A stretch of 32,457 nucleotides of DNA from Rhodopirellula sp. (GTDB lineage: Bacteria; Planctomycetota; Planctomycetia; Pirellulales; Thermoguttaceae). The translations under genes and the position numbers were made by a program. Below the pieces are notes generated by a model. That model saw only the letters and a program-made list of their open reading frames with translations. It was not told where the DNA came from and ran no database searches. Location of the stretch: the NCBI GenBank assembly GCA_012728855.1, contig JAAYEH010000701.1:1-32457 (forward strand), written 5' to 3'. This document shows, piece after piece, positions 6,833-17,185 of this stretch (the stretch's first letter is position 1; each line of letters begins with the position of its first letter).

Positions 6833-8548
6833 TCAGCGTAGCACGGCTGACGACGCCTGCAAAGGTCCGCGCGCCAGGATCCCCAGCATCCGTCGCACCT
6901 CCGCGGCAGGATCGGCGGCCGTGGCGATTGCGCCGCTCACCGCCACCCGCGAAAGTCCCGCGGAAAGCACCTGCGGCAGGTTCTCCGCCGTAATACCGCC
7001 AATGGCAAACGCCGGCAGCCGGATCTCTTGGGCCACCGTCCGAATCAGTTCCAGCCCCGGAAATGCCTGGAAGTGTTTCGTGCCGGAAGGGAACGTCGGA
7101 CCGACTCCAAGGTAGTTTGCTCCCTCCTCGACGGCCCGGCGGGCTTGCTCGATCGAGTGCGTCGAAAGCCCAATCAGCATGTCCGGACCGATGATCGATC
7201 GAGCGTCCTTCACCGACAGTTCTTCCTGGCCGATGTGAACTCCGTCGGCGTCGGAGAGCGCCGCCAGATCGGGCCGATCGTTCATGATAAAAAGCGTGTC
7301 GCTCGGCCGCGTGATCTCGCGGAGAATGCGGGCCCGCTCGATGAGGCAGCGGTCGTCCAGACGCTTGTCGCGAAGCTGCAGGGCGTGAACTTGCGCGTCG
7401 ACGAGCGTCCGAACCAACTCGGCAAATCGATCGGCCGACGGGCCGCCGTCAAGAAGGACATAGAGGCGAATCCTCGCGAGCCGCTCGGCGCTCGACGCGG
7501 TAATCTCCACGGCGCGCTGGAGGGTATAGGCCCGATAACGGAGCCGTTCGCAGCACACCGCCAATTCCGAGGCAAGCAGCTTTCCATACTCCTCCAGGCT
7601 GCGGAGCGATTCCTGCAGCCGGGCGAAGTTGGCCGCCAGGACGCTCGCGATGCTTTCGCGCCGGTATTCGGACGGCGTCGTCACCCCGGTGCCGACATCG
7701 GCGAGGGTTTCCCGCGCCGACAAACGCCGGCCAAGCGGCACGTCGGCCAAGGCCAAAGTCATTTCGTGGCGGAACCGCTTGAACTGTTCGGTGAGATGGC
7801 GATCATCGAGAACGAAACGGACGTAATCCTCCAGAACCCGCAGCGCCTCGCGCGCCCGGTTCGCCGCAGCGTCGAGCACACGCAACAAACCGATCTCTCC
7901 GGCAACTTCACCGGCAAGCCGATCACCGCGGATCGGTTGCCCCAATGGCGCGTGATCGCTGCCGGCAGCAGTTTCCTGACCTGCGACGGCCTCCGTTTGC
8001 CCGGGCGGCGATCGGAAAGACTGGTCAATTTCATCATCGTAGGGAAGCGGTTGTGCGTCGGCTGGAAGCGACTCGGTGCAATGCCCGTACTGCTGGTGAA
8101 TTTCCTCCTCGACCTGCTTGGTCCGTAACCCTCGTTCGTGGAGCCACTCGGCAGTCTCGTGGTTGCCGGCAACGAGTCCCAGCAAGAGGTGCTCCGTGGC
8201 AAAAACTAGGGAGCACTCGAACCCCCTCATCCGGCGATTGGCCGCCGCCAAAGAGGCTTTCACGTCAGGGGAAAGCGGGGGGAGTTTCGATAGGGGGCTC
8301 TCGGCAAAATAGCCATCCTCGGGTTTGTCCGTCTCTTCCGAACTGTCCTGAAGATTTGGCCACCGCTGGTGAACGAGATTCGCATCCACTGCGTGGCGTG
8401 CGAGCATTTCCGCGGCCCGACATTCCGTCTCGATCAGCAGGCCCAGCAGCAACGCCGGCGCCGATATCTCACCCGCTAACTCGCTTCCCGACCAGCGGGC
8501 GGCACGAATCAGGACTCGGTGGGCGGCGGAAGTGAATTCGTACTCCAT
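6833..8548 (-). CDS. thiE: Clp-N / ThiD2 / thiamine-phosphate synthase fusion
   Basis: A 571-residue protein with three parts. Residues 1-155 resemble the Clp N-terminal (ClpC/ClpA R) repeat domain (SAAHRVLIRAARWSG, then ATEHLLLGLVAGNHETAEWLHERGL). A linker follows to about 215. Residues 220-350 match the ThiD2-type domain found in front of some ThiE proteins (LDAAANRAREALRVLEDYVRF, KRFRHEMTLAL). Residues 360-560 are ThiE, joining HMP diphosphate and THZ phosphate to thiamine phosphate: QLRDK (391), ND (423), DGVHIGQ (435), GVGPTFPSGTK (481), IGGI (516). I chose ATG 8548, where the Clp-N similarity begins; the frame stays open to 8890 with unconserved sequence. No Shine-Dalgarno; TATACT (8562-8557) would give a near-leaderless mRNA. 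Confidence 0.85.
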   Translation of the reverse strand: MEYEFTSAAHRVLIRAARWSGSELAGEISAPALLLGLLIETECRAAEMLARHAVDANLVHQRWPNLQDSSEETDKPEDGYFAESPLSKLPPLSPDVKASLAAANRRMRGFECSLVFATEHLLLGLVAGNHETAEWLHERGLRTKQVEEEIHQQYGHCTESLPADAQPLPYDDEIDQSFRSPPGQTEAVAGQETAAGSDHAPLGQPIRGDRLAGEVAGEIGLLRVLDAAANRAREALRVLEDYVRFVLDDRHLTEQFKRFRHEMTLALADVPLGRRLSARETLADVGTGVTTPSEYRRESIASVLAANFARLQESLRSLEEYGKLLASELAVCCERLRYRAYTLQRAVEITASSAERLARIRLYVLLDGGPSADRFAELVRTLVDAQVHALQLRDKRLDDRCLIERARILREITRPSDTLFIMNDRPDLAALSDADGVHIGQEELSVKDARSIIGPDMLIGLSTHSIEQARRAVEEGANYLGVGPTFPSGTKHFQAFPGLELIRTVAQEIRLPAFAIGGITAENLPQVLSAGLSRVAVSGAIATAADPAAEVRRMLGILARGPLQASSAVLR

Positions 8549-9054
8549 ATCCGACAAGTATAGAGCGCGCAGCAGGGAGCGGGGAACTACAGAGCCACAG
8601 ATCTCTGTCTCTTCTGTCGTCCAAAGGAGCCCTGAACAAATGGGGAAGATGGGTGCATTTGGCAAAAAGCAAAGGGCTGGCGGATACCGAATCGGAGAGG
8701 GCGATGGGTGCGAATCAAGAGTCGAGGCGTCCGCTACAGTTTTTCCAAGCGAGAACCGGCCTCGGGGATTCGTGAAATGGCCGACGAATTTTCCGCGCTT
8801 TGGGCGAATTACCGCCGGGATTCGGGCGAAGGCGGATGGCCGGAAGTCGTTCGCCTGTGCGATGTTCGACTTCCATCGGCCGTCTCTCATCGCCGTGGTG
8901 CTTTTCGCCGGTTGTGAGGGCTGGTTCGCCGATTATTCCGTAAGTTGCTTTCTGTCAAAGTGATGCGTCGTTTCTAGTTGCCTTGATCCTGGCTATTCCG
9001 AAAGCTACAATTCGGTGGTTACTGAGTGTTCACGGAGGAAGGAGGAGCGAGGTG
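8549..9054. other. Divergent intergenic region
   Basis: About 500 bp between the divergent thi fusion and the TPR gene. Short ORFs on the plus strand (8532-8963, 8708-8917) are not supported by any recognisable domain or ribosome binding site. I see no TPP riboswitch consensus, no strong hairpin and no REP doublet. The minus-strand TATACT near 8557-8562 and the plus-strand ribosome binding site at 9039-9045 are the only signals. Confidence 0.45.
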
Positions 9055-9651
9055 ATGGGCAGGATGCCGTGGGGAGTATACCTGTGGCCCGGATTGCCTC
9101 AGCTCTGGGTTTACGGGGCTTGGCAACATCTGGCTGCGTCCGTTGCGTTTGCCATGCTGTTGAATCTTGCGATTCTCAGCACGTTTCTCTGGAGTGAACT
9201 GTTGTCTCCCGGGGCACGTAATTTGGCATGGCTGGCGGTGTTCGCAGTCTGGGTGTTTTCGGCACTTTTCTCCCTTCGGCGCGGCCATCGGCCGCAGGAT
9301 GAGCCCAGCACCCCGAACGACCGATTCCGTGAAGCGCAGGATCATTACTTACGAGGGGAATGGTTCGAGGCGGAGCGACTGCTGGTCGGCCAACTCCATC
9401 ACAACCCTCGGGACGTGGATTCGCGCCTGATGCTGGCCACCCTGCTGCGGCACCGAAGCCGCTTCGACGAAGCAGTCCGGCATCTCGATCGGCTCCAGCG
9501 GCTCGAGGGCTCCGAAAAATGGAGCTTGGAGATTCAGCGAGAGTGGGATCTGCTCGCGGAGAATCGGCAGAGCGAAACGGATGCGGCCGAACCTGAGCCG
9601 GCCGAAGCGGCAGCGAGGGAGGTCGTACCTCCCGCCGATGTTGCAGCTTGA
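9055..9651 (+). CDS. Membrane-anchored TPR-repeat protein
   Basis: A 198-residue protein with two predicted membrane helices (about residues 25-46 and 56-75) and a cytosolic C-terminal half with one or two TPR-like helical repeats (FREAQDHYLRGEWFEAERLL, then SRLMLATLLRHRSRFDEAVRHLDRL). The end is Glu/Ala rich. AAGGAGG at 9039-9045 lies 9 nt before ATG 9055 (6 nt before GTG 9052, which could also be used); the longer reading from 8983 is unlikely. TPR segments mediate protein binding. It precedes clpC by 82 bp and may be cotranscribed. Specific function unknown. Confidence 0.75.
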   Translation: MGRMPWGVYLWPGLPQLWVYGAWQHLAASVAFAMLLNLAILSTFLWSELLSPGARNLAWLAVFAVWVFSALFSLRRGHRPQDEPSTPNDRFREAQDHYLRGEWFEAERLLVGQLHHNPRDVDSRLMLATLLRHRSRFDEAVRHLDRLQRLEGSEKWSLEIQREWDLLAENRQSETDAAEPEPAEAAAREVVPPADVAA

Positions 9652-9733
9652 GAGGTTTAACCGCACCCCGAAGCGACCTTTTTGGTTAGGGCGACGGCGG
9701 AACAGAATAAAAGACCAACCGGAGAATAACGAA

Positions 9734-12277
<2,544 letters not shown>

Positions 12278-12299
12278 ATATCCCATTAGAACGACGGTT

Positions 12300-12319
12300 T
12301 TGCCCGACCCGTCGGGCAA
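12300..12319. terminator. Hairpin after clpC
   Basis: TTGCCCGAC-CC-GTCGGGCAA is a near-perfect palindrome 23 bp after the clpC stop. There is no U tract on the plus strand, so termination is plausible but not certain. Confidence 0.4.
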
Positions 12320-12387
12320 GAGCCGCGGGGGAGTATACCGCTCCTCAGAATAACGATTGCAGCCAGGCGGCGGACCGGTCCGCGCGT

Positions 12388-12415
12388 TTGCAGGACTCGC
12401 GACTCCTGATACATT
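12388..12415 (+). promoter_or_regulatory. Promoter candidate for the propeller/ferredoxin operon
   Basis: TTGCAG (12388-12393) and TACATT (12410-12415) are spaced by 16 bp. The transcript would start about 12422, immediately before ATG 12423, giving a leaderless message as at the toxin-antitoxin locus. Confidence 0.4.
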
Positions 12416-12422
12416 GAAAGGG

Positions 12423-13823
12423 ATGAGATTCGATCGTCCTGGTATCCTGGTTGCGGGTGGGTTGGCGGCTCTCGGGCTAGCGGCCATCGTCGTCTGGCTC
12501 GGCATCGGGCCGGGGCGGACCTTGCACGCGCGGATTCCCGGCATGGATCGTCCGGCCGAGGCGACCGCCACCCCAAGCAAGCCGCTCGAAGGGACGCTCA
12601 CCACTGGCAATGGCCAGCCGGCCGACCTGGCCGGCTCGTGGCCGCAGTTTCGCGGCGAGCGACTCGACGGCATCGGCGAACCGGGCGTTGCCCTGGCCCG
12701 CCAGTGGCCAAGCGAAGGACCGCCGCACTTGTGGTCGGTTGATCTCGGCGAGGGGTATGCCGGCCCAGCCGTTTACCAGGGGTGTGTCTACCTGCTCGAC
12801 TACGACCGCGAGACTTCGGCCGATGCGCTGCGATGTCTTTCGCTGGGCGACGGGAAGGAGATCTGGCGGTTCAGCTATCCGGTCGATGTAAAACGAAACC
12901 ACGGCATGTCGCGGACCGTGCCGGCCGTGACGGACCAGTACGTCATCGCCCTGGGGCCAAAGTGTCACGTGACTTGCCTGGATCGGGTTACGGGCCAGTC
13001 GCGCTGGCTCATCGATCTGGTGCGGCAACACGGCGCCACCGTGCCGCCCTGGTATGCCGGGCAATGTCCGTTGGTCGACAACGATCGGTTAATCCTCGCC
13101 CCCGGCGGTCCGGAGACGTTGATGATGGCGCTGGACTGTGCGACGGGCGAACCAGTCTGGAAGACGCCCAATCCGCGGGCCTGGAAAATGACCCACGTTT
13201 CCATCGTGCCGATGGAAATCGCCGGTCGGCGGATGTATGTCTACTGCGGGAGCGGCGGGGTGGCCGGCGTCGCGGCGGACGACGGTTCCTTGCTCTGGGA
13301 CACCACCGACTGGAAGATCAGCATTGCCACCGTCCCTTCGCCCGTCGTCCTGCCCGAGGGGAAGATCTTCTTCTCCGGCGGCTACAATTCGGGCGCCTTG
13401 CTGCTGCAGGTGAGTCGGGCGGGCGACCGCTTCGTCACTAAAACGCTCGTCCGGCTCAAGCCGGACCAGTTCGGTTCCACGCAACACACGCCGATCTTGC
13501 TGGGCGAGCACTTGTACGGCATCCGCGAGAAGGACAAGGAACTGGTCTGCCTCGACCTCGAAGGCCAAGAAGTCTGGACGAGCGGTCGGCAGCACCGCTT
13601 CGGACTGGGCCCTTACCTGATCGCCGACGGATTGATTTACGTAATGAGCGACGATGGCGTGCTCACGCTGGCCGAAGCGATTCCCACCGGCTACAACCAA
13701 CTCGCCGAACACCGCGTCTTCGACGGTCACGACGCCTGGGGACCGATGGCGTTGGTCGGCAATCGCCTGCTCGTCCGCGACTTCACCCGCCTCGCCTGCC
13801 TCGACGTCTCGGAGAAGCCCTAA
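12423..13823 (+). CDS. Membrane-anchored PQQ-like beta-propeller protein
   Basis: A 466-residue protein with one N-terminal membrane segment (about residues 7-28, GILVAGGLAALGLAAIVVWL) followed by an extracytoplasmic PQQ-like (quinoprotein dehydrogenase type) propeller. Blade motifs include WPQFRGERLDGIGEPG, LGDGKEIWRFSYPV, CATGEPVWKTPNPRAW, ADDGSLLWDTTDWK and LEGQEVWTSG. No heme motif and no clear PQQ-dehydrogenase active site are visible, so the fold may serve as a binding scaffold. It is the first gene of a six-gene operon and resembles the propeller of the last gene, suggesting related roles. The longer frame from 12357 is not used: ATG 12423 is followed directly by the signal anchor. Confidence 0.8.
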   Translation: MRFDRPGILVAGGLAALGLAAIVVWLGIGPGRTLHARIPGMDRPAEATATPSKPLEGTLTTGNGQPADLAGSWPQFRGERLDGIGEPGVALARQWPSEGPPHLWSVDLGEGYAGPAVYQGCVYLLDYDRETSADALRCLSLGDGKEIWRFSYPVDVKRNHGMSRTVPAVTDQYVIALGPKCHVTCLDRVTGQSRWLIDLVRQHGATVPPWYAGQCPLVDNDRLILAPGGPETLMMALDCATGEPVWKTPNPRAWKMTHVSIVPMEIAGRRMYVYCGSGGVAGVAADDGSLLWDTTDWKISIATVPSPVVLPEGKIFFSGGYNSGALLLQVSRAGDRFVTKTLVRLKPDQFGSTQHTPILLGEHLYGIREKDKELVCLDLEGQEVWTSGRQHRFGLGPYLIADGLIYVMSDDGVLTLAEAIPTGYNQLAEHRVFDGHDAWGPMALVGNRLLVRDFTRLACLDVSEKP

Positions 13824-13855
13824 CACGCGCGGCAGCGGTCCCCGTTACCCCACAA

Positions 13856-15070
13856 ATGAGTTTCTCCATGCCCTCAAGCAAGATCAACCTTACCGGCGGG
13901 TGGACTATCGCCGTCGCTGTCGTCCTAGCGGTCGCGGTCGCCGCGGTGGCCGTGTCGCGGGTGGATCTCTCCGGCGACACCGGAAGCGGGCTGCCGCAGC
14001 GATTCGATTACAGTCTCGAGACTTTCAAGACGGTCGATCCGTCGCTGATCCTTTACCGGCAGGCCGGCGAACTGCCGCTGGAGATGTCGGCTGCCCGTGC
14101 GGTGGCCGTGGGGCCGGAGGATCGCATCTACGTGGTCGGCGATCAGAAGGTCGTCGTCTACAACGCCGATGGAACGAAGCACGCGGAAATCATCCTGGAG
14201 GAATCGCCGCGGTGCCTGGCAGTGGGCGGCGCGGAGCACGATCCGCCCGGACGAATTCTGGTCGGAATGCGGGACCATGTGGAGGTGTATGCTCCGGACG
14301 GTAAGCGGCAGGCGGTCTGGGAGCGGCTGGGCGAAAAGGCGGTTCTCACTTCGATCGCCGTGGCCGACGCGGCCGGCGAGCCGGACGTCTTCGTTGCCGA
14401 CGCCGGCAATCGCATCGTGCTCCGCTACGATTCGTCGGGAAAACGGCTGGCCGAGATCGGCCGGCTCGACCGCGAGCAGAGAATCCGCGGTTTCATCATT
14501 CCCAGCCCGTACTTCGACGTGGCCGTCACGCCCGACGGGTTGCTTCGGGCCGTCAATCCCGGCATGCACCGCATTGAAGCCTACACCTTCGACGGCCACT
14601 TCGAAGAGCCGTTGGCCTGGGGCAAGGCGGCGCTGGCCGTCGAGGGCTTCTGTGGTTGCTGCAATCCGGCCAATATGGCGGTGCTCCCCGGCGGCGGGTA
14701 CGTAACGGGCGAGAAGGGAATTCCGCGGGTGAAGGTCTACGGCGCCGACGGGGCCTTTGTCGGCGTCGTTGCCGGGCCCGACCTCTTGGCGCCGACGATG
14801 ACCATTACTGAGGAGACTCGCGAGGACCACGAGCTTGCGGTTGTCGACGTGGCCGCCGATAGCCGTGGGCGGGTGCTGGTGCTCGATCCGGCGGCCCGCA
14901 AGGTGCGGATCTTCGAGCGGCGCGACGCGGTTCAAGAAGGGGTCGGGAGTCTTTTTTTGTATCGGCCGGAGACGGCATCGGACGTGCCAAGTCGCGGTGA
15001 GGCCGATACGGAAAAAGACTCCCGACCCCCTCGACCGCAGCCAGCACACACAACGGAGACGAAATCGTGA
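13856..15070 (+). CDS. Membrane-anchored NHL/SBBP-type beta-propeller protein
   Basis: A 404-residue protein with an N-terminal membrane anchor (about 16-33, TIAVAVVLAVAVAAVAV) and a beta-propeller of NHL-like repeats (DRIYVVGDQKVVVYNADG, DVFVADAGNRIVLRYDSSG, GYVTGEKGIPRVKVYGADG, RVLVLDPAARKVRIFE). A CGCC cluster at residues 266-269 (EGFCGCCNPANM) is unusual and may bind metal or link to a partner. From about residue 360 the protein is encoded by an inverted-repeat element, so the last 40 residues are probably not original. The stop TGA (15068-15070) overlaps the next gene's GTG. ATG 13868 is a possible alternative start. Confidence 0.8.
   Translation: MSFSMPSSKINLTGGWTIAVAVVLAVAVAAVAVSRVDLSGDTGSGLPQRFDYSLETFKTVDPSLILYRQAGELPLEMSAARAVAVGPEDRIYVVGDQKVVVYNADGTKHAEIILEESPRCLAVGGAEHDPPGRILVGMRDHVEVYAPDGKRQAVWERLGEKAVLTSIAVADAAGEPDVFVADAGNRIVLRYDSSGKRLAEIGRLDREQRIRGFIIPSPYFDVAVTPDGLLRAVNPGMHRIEAYTFDGHFEEPLAWGKAALAVEGFCGCCNPANMAVLPGGGYVTGEKGIPRVKVYGADGAFVGVVAGPDLLAPTMTITEETREDHELAVVDVAADSRGRVLVLDPAARKVRIFERRDAVQEGVGSLFLYRPETASDVPSRGEADTEKDSRPPRPQPAHTTETKS
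14939..15029. repeat. Inverted-repeat element within the end of the NHL gene
   Basis: Arms at 14939-14967 and 15001-15029 are inverted copies identical at 27 of 29 positions, separated by 33 bp. The left arm begins GGGGTCGGGAGTC and ends GTATCGGCC. The element is read through by the NHL gene and contributes most of its C-terminal tail. Confidence 0.85.
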
Positions 15071-15297
15071 TCGATGGTGACGAGAAGAAGAGCGATCGCC
15101 GGCAGTGGCTGCGCTGGGCGGCGGCGACGGGGCTCGTCGGCGCGTCGGCGGGCCTGGCCGCGCGAAGCTTCCATGCGCCGGCCGATGATTGTTGCCCCAG
15201 CAGTCTGCCGTGCCGCGACTGCTCGGTTCTGGCCGATTGCCGTCTGCCCCGTGCCCAGCAGACTCGGCAAGAGCAAACCGGCAAGGAGGACGTCTGA
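15067..15297 (+). CDS. Small twin-arginine Cys-rich protein
   Basis: A 76-residue protein. DRRQWLRWAAATGLVGASAGLAA (residues 10-32, listed here in outline: RR at 11-12, then a hydrophobic stretch) resembles a Tat signal. The mature part carries five cysteines in CCPSSLPCRDC then ADC, enough to bind an iron-sulfur cluster or form disulfides. GTG 15067 overlaps the previous stop, with GGAG at 15055-15058, and its own TGA overlaps the ATG of the ferredoxin gene. Translational coupling on both sides argues that it is real and works with its neighbours. No family recognised; it could be a high-potential iron-sulfur-like or assembly protein. Confidence 0.7.
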   Translation: MIDGDEKKSDRRQWLRWAAATGLVGASAGLAARSFHAPADDCCPSSLPCRDCSVLADCRLPRAQQTRQEQTGKEDV

Positions 15298-15869
15298 TGG
15301 CGGACTTCGGCAAGCAACTCGACCGCAGGCAGTTCGTCGGCAACGGCGTACGCATCGCCGGGGCCATCGGGATCGGTGGATTCGTCGGCTTTCTCGCCGG
15401 TCGTCGCGGCAATGCCGACGACACGGTTTGGCAGATTGATCCCAACAAGTGCGTGGCCTGCGGCAACTGCGCCACCTACTGCGTGCTCGACGAATCGGCG
15501 GCCAAGTGCGTACACAGCCATCCGATGTGTGGCTACTGCGAACTCTGCACCGGCTATTTTGAACCCGATCCCAACGGCCTCAACTCGGGCGCCGAGAACC
15601 AGCTCTGCCCGACCGGGGCGATCGTGCGAAAGTTCATCGAGGAACCGTACTACGAATACTCGATCGACGAACCGCTCTGCATCGGTTGCGCCAAGTGCGT
15701 GAAGGGGTGCAATGCCTTCGGCAACGGCTCGCTCTACATGCAGGTGCGGCACGACCGCTGCGTGAACTGCAACGAATGCGCCATCGCGGTAGCGTGCCCC
15801 TCGCAGGCATTTGTCCGCGTGCCGGCCGCCAATCCCTATCTCCTCAAGCATACGGAGAAGGGCGCATGA
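15297..15869 (+). CDS. Twin-arginine polyferredoxin, NapG/MauM-like
   Basis: A 190-residue protein with a Tat-type signal (DRRQFVGNGVRIAG at 9-22, hydrophobic to about 35), so it is probably exported folded with its clusters. Cysteines form up to four [4Fe-4S] sites: CVACGNCATYC (52-62), the group C71, C78, C81, C84 with C104, CIGCAKCVKGC (128-138), and CVNCNEC (155-161) with C167. This is the NapG/MauM layout, an electron carrier between a membrane quinol oxidase and periplasmic partners. AAGGAGG (15283-15289) is 7 nt before ATG 15297. Start and stop both overlap the neighbouring genes. Confidence 0.88.
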   Translation: MADFGKQLDRRQFVGNGVRIAGAIGIGGFVGFLAGRRGNADDTVWQIDPNKCVACGNCATYCVLDESAAKCVHSHPMCGYCELCTGYFEPDPNGLNSGAENQLCPTGAIVRKFIEEPYYEYSIDEPLCIGCAKCVKGCNAFGNGSLYMQVRHDRCVNCNECAIAVACPSQAFVRVPAANPYLLKHTEKGA

Positions 15870-17185
15870 GACGGATCGCTGGAATCGTACTGGCGATTGG
15901 GTTGATGTCGGCGACCGCTTCGGCCGTCTGGGCCGTGGAGCGGTTTCCCCCGCCCGATTTTACCGACCATCAGCTTCCGCAGACGACTACCCCCGGCGGC
16001 CGCTGGCTCGGCTGGGAGTATGTCGACGTGGCGGCGCTGGCGGCGGGACTCGCGCTGGCAAGCTGGTTCGCCTTGGGCAAGCGGTCGCGAAAGGGATTGA
16101 CCGGATTGGCGATCGTCGCGCTGCTGTGGCTGGGGTTCTGGCGGCAGGGATGCGTTTGCCCGATTGGGGCGATTCAGAACGTCTCGCTGGCGATCTTCGA
16201 TACAAGCTACGCGATTCCGCTGACGGTGCTGGCGTTTTTCGCGTTGCCGCTGTTGGCGACGCTCTTTTTCGGACGGACATTCTGTGCGGCAATCTGCCCG
16301 CTGGGGGCGGTGCAGGAACTGACGCTCATCCGTCCGGTCCGCGTTCCCGGCTGGGTCGATCATTCGCTGGGTCTGCTGCCTTTCCTCTACTTGGGCGCCG
16401 CCGTGCTGTTCGCCGCCACCGGAGCGGGATTCCTTATCTGCCAGTACGATCCCTACGTCGGCTTTTTCCGGCTCAGTGGCGGCGCGGCAATGATCACGTT
16501 CGGCATCGCTCTGCTGGTGGTCGGGCTGTTCGTCGGGCGGCCGTACTGCCGCTATCTCTGCCCCTTGGGCGCGATTTTCGGCCTCGTCTCCCGCCTCTCG
16601 GGACGCCACGTTCGCATCCCGCCCGACCAGTGCATCCAATGCCGGCTCTGCGAGGACGCCTGTCCTTATGGCGCGATCCGGCTGCCCACCGTGCCGCAGA
16701 CGGCTGCCGAGCGAGCCCGCGGTCGGAAGCGGCTTGGCTGGATGCTGGCGCTGGCGCCGGTGCTGATCGTCGTCGGCGCGGCGCTGGGATACGGCCTGGC
16801 GGTTCCTCTCTCGCGGATGCACCGCGATGTGCGTTTGGCCGAGCGAATCCGCATGGAAGAGACGGGCAAGGTCGAAGGCACGATCGACGCCAGCGACGCC
16901 TTCCGCAATACCGGCCGACCGACGAGCGAACTATACGCCGAAGCGATCGAGCTGCGCAAGCAGTATGCGTTGTTGGGCGGTTTGCTGGGCGGTTGGGCCG
17001 GGCTGGTCATCGCGGTGAAATTGGTGAGCCTGTCGATCCGGCGGAGGCGAGATGAGTATTCTCCCGACCCGGCCTTCTGCGTCTCCTGCGGACGGTGTTT
17101 CGAGTACTGTCCGAGCGAGCATCCGCAGCGGCAGGAATTGACAAAGGAAATCCCCGTGCTGGAGAGAAGCGGCGTTTGCCAATGA
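15866..17185 (+). CDS. Membrane polyferredoxin, NapH / NosR C-terminus-like
   Basis: A 439-residue protein: signal peptide or anchor (1-23), several membrane helices, and cysteine motifs of the NapH/NosR/RdxA type: CVCP (96-99), CAAICP (140-145) and CRYLCP (228-233) at membrane edges, a [4Fe-4S] motif CIQCRLCEDACP (256-267) and a second C-terminal one CVSCGRCFEYCP (405-416). NapH-like proteins pass electrons between quinol and a NapG-type ferredoxin, which is exactly the upstream gene. Two more helices (about 292-312 and 367-388) flank an extracytoplasmic loop. ATGA overlap with both neighbours. No catalytic reductase is encoded nearby, so the final donor or acceptor is unknown. Confidence 0.88.
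   Translation: MRRIAGIVLAIGLMSATASAVWAVERFPPPDFTDHQLPQTTTPGGRWLGWEYVDVAALAAGLALASWFALGKRSRKGLTGLAIVALLWLGFWRQGCVCPIGAIQNVSLAIFDTSYAIPLTVLAFFALPLLATLFFGRTFCAAICPLGAVQELTLIRPVRVPGWVDHSLGLLPFLYLGAAVLFAATGAGFLICQYDPYVGFFRLSGGAAMITFGIALLVVGLFVGRPYCRYLCPLGAIFGLVSRLSGRHVRIPPDQCIQCRLCEDACPYGAIRLPTVPQTAAERARGRKRLGWMLALAPVLIVVGAALGYGLAVPLSRMHRDVRLAERIRMEETGKVEGTIDASDAFRNTGRPTSELYAEAIELRKQYALLGGLLGGWAGLVIAVKLVSLSIRRRRDEYSPDPAFCVSCGRCFEYCPSEHPQRQELTKEIPVLERSGVCQ

Noticed and set aside
8532..8963. 143-codon plus-strand ORF upstream of the TPR gene
   Set aside because: Overlaps the start of the thi fusion, no ribosome binding site, and no family resemblance.
8549..9054. TPP riboswitch controlling the thi fusion
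   Set aside because: I looked for the conserved THI-box CUGAGA-type core on the minus strand and did not see a convincing match.
12423..13823. Functional PQQ-dependent alcohol dehydrogenase
   Set aside because: The fold is PQQ-like, but the protein is short, lacks a heme c motif and I see no vicinal-Cys or catalytic Asp/Glu pattern, so an enzyme name is not justified.
13925..15475. 516-codon minus-strand ORF (and similar one at 16666-18267)
   Set aside because: Antisense shadows of the propeller/ferredoxin operon.
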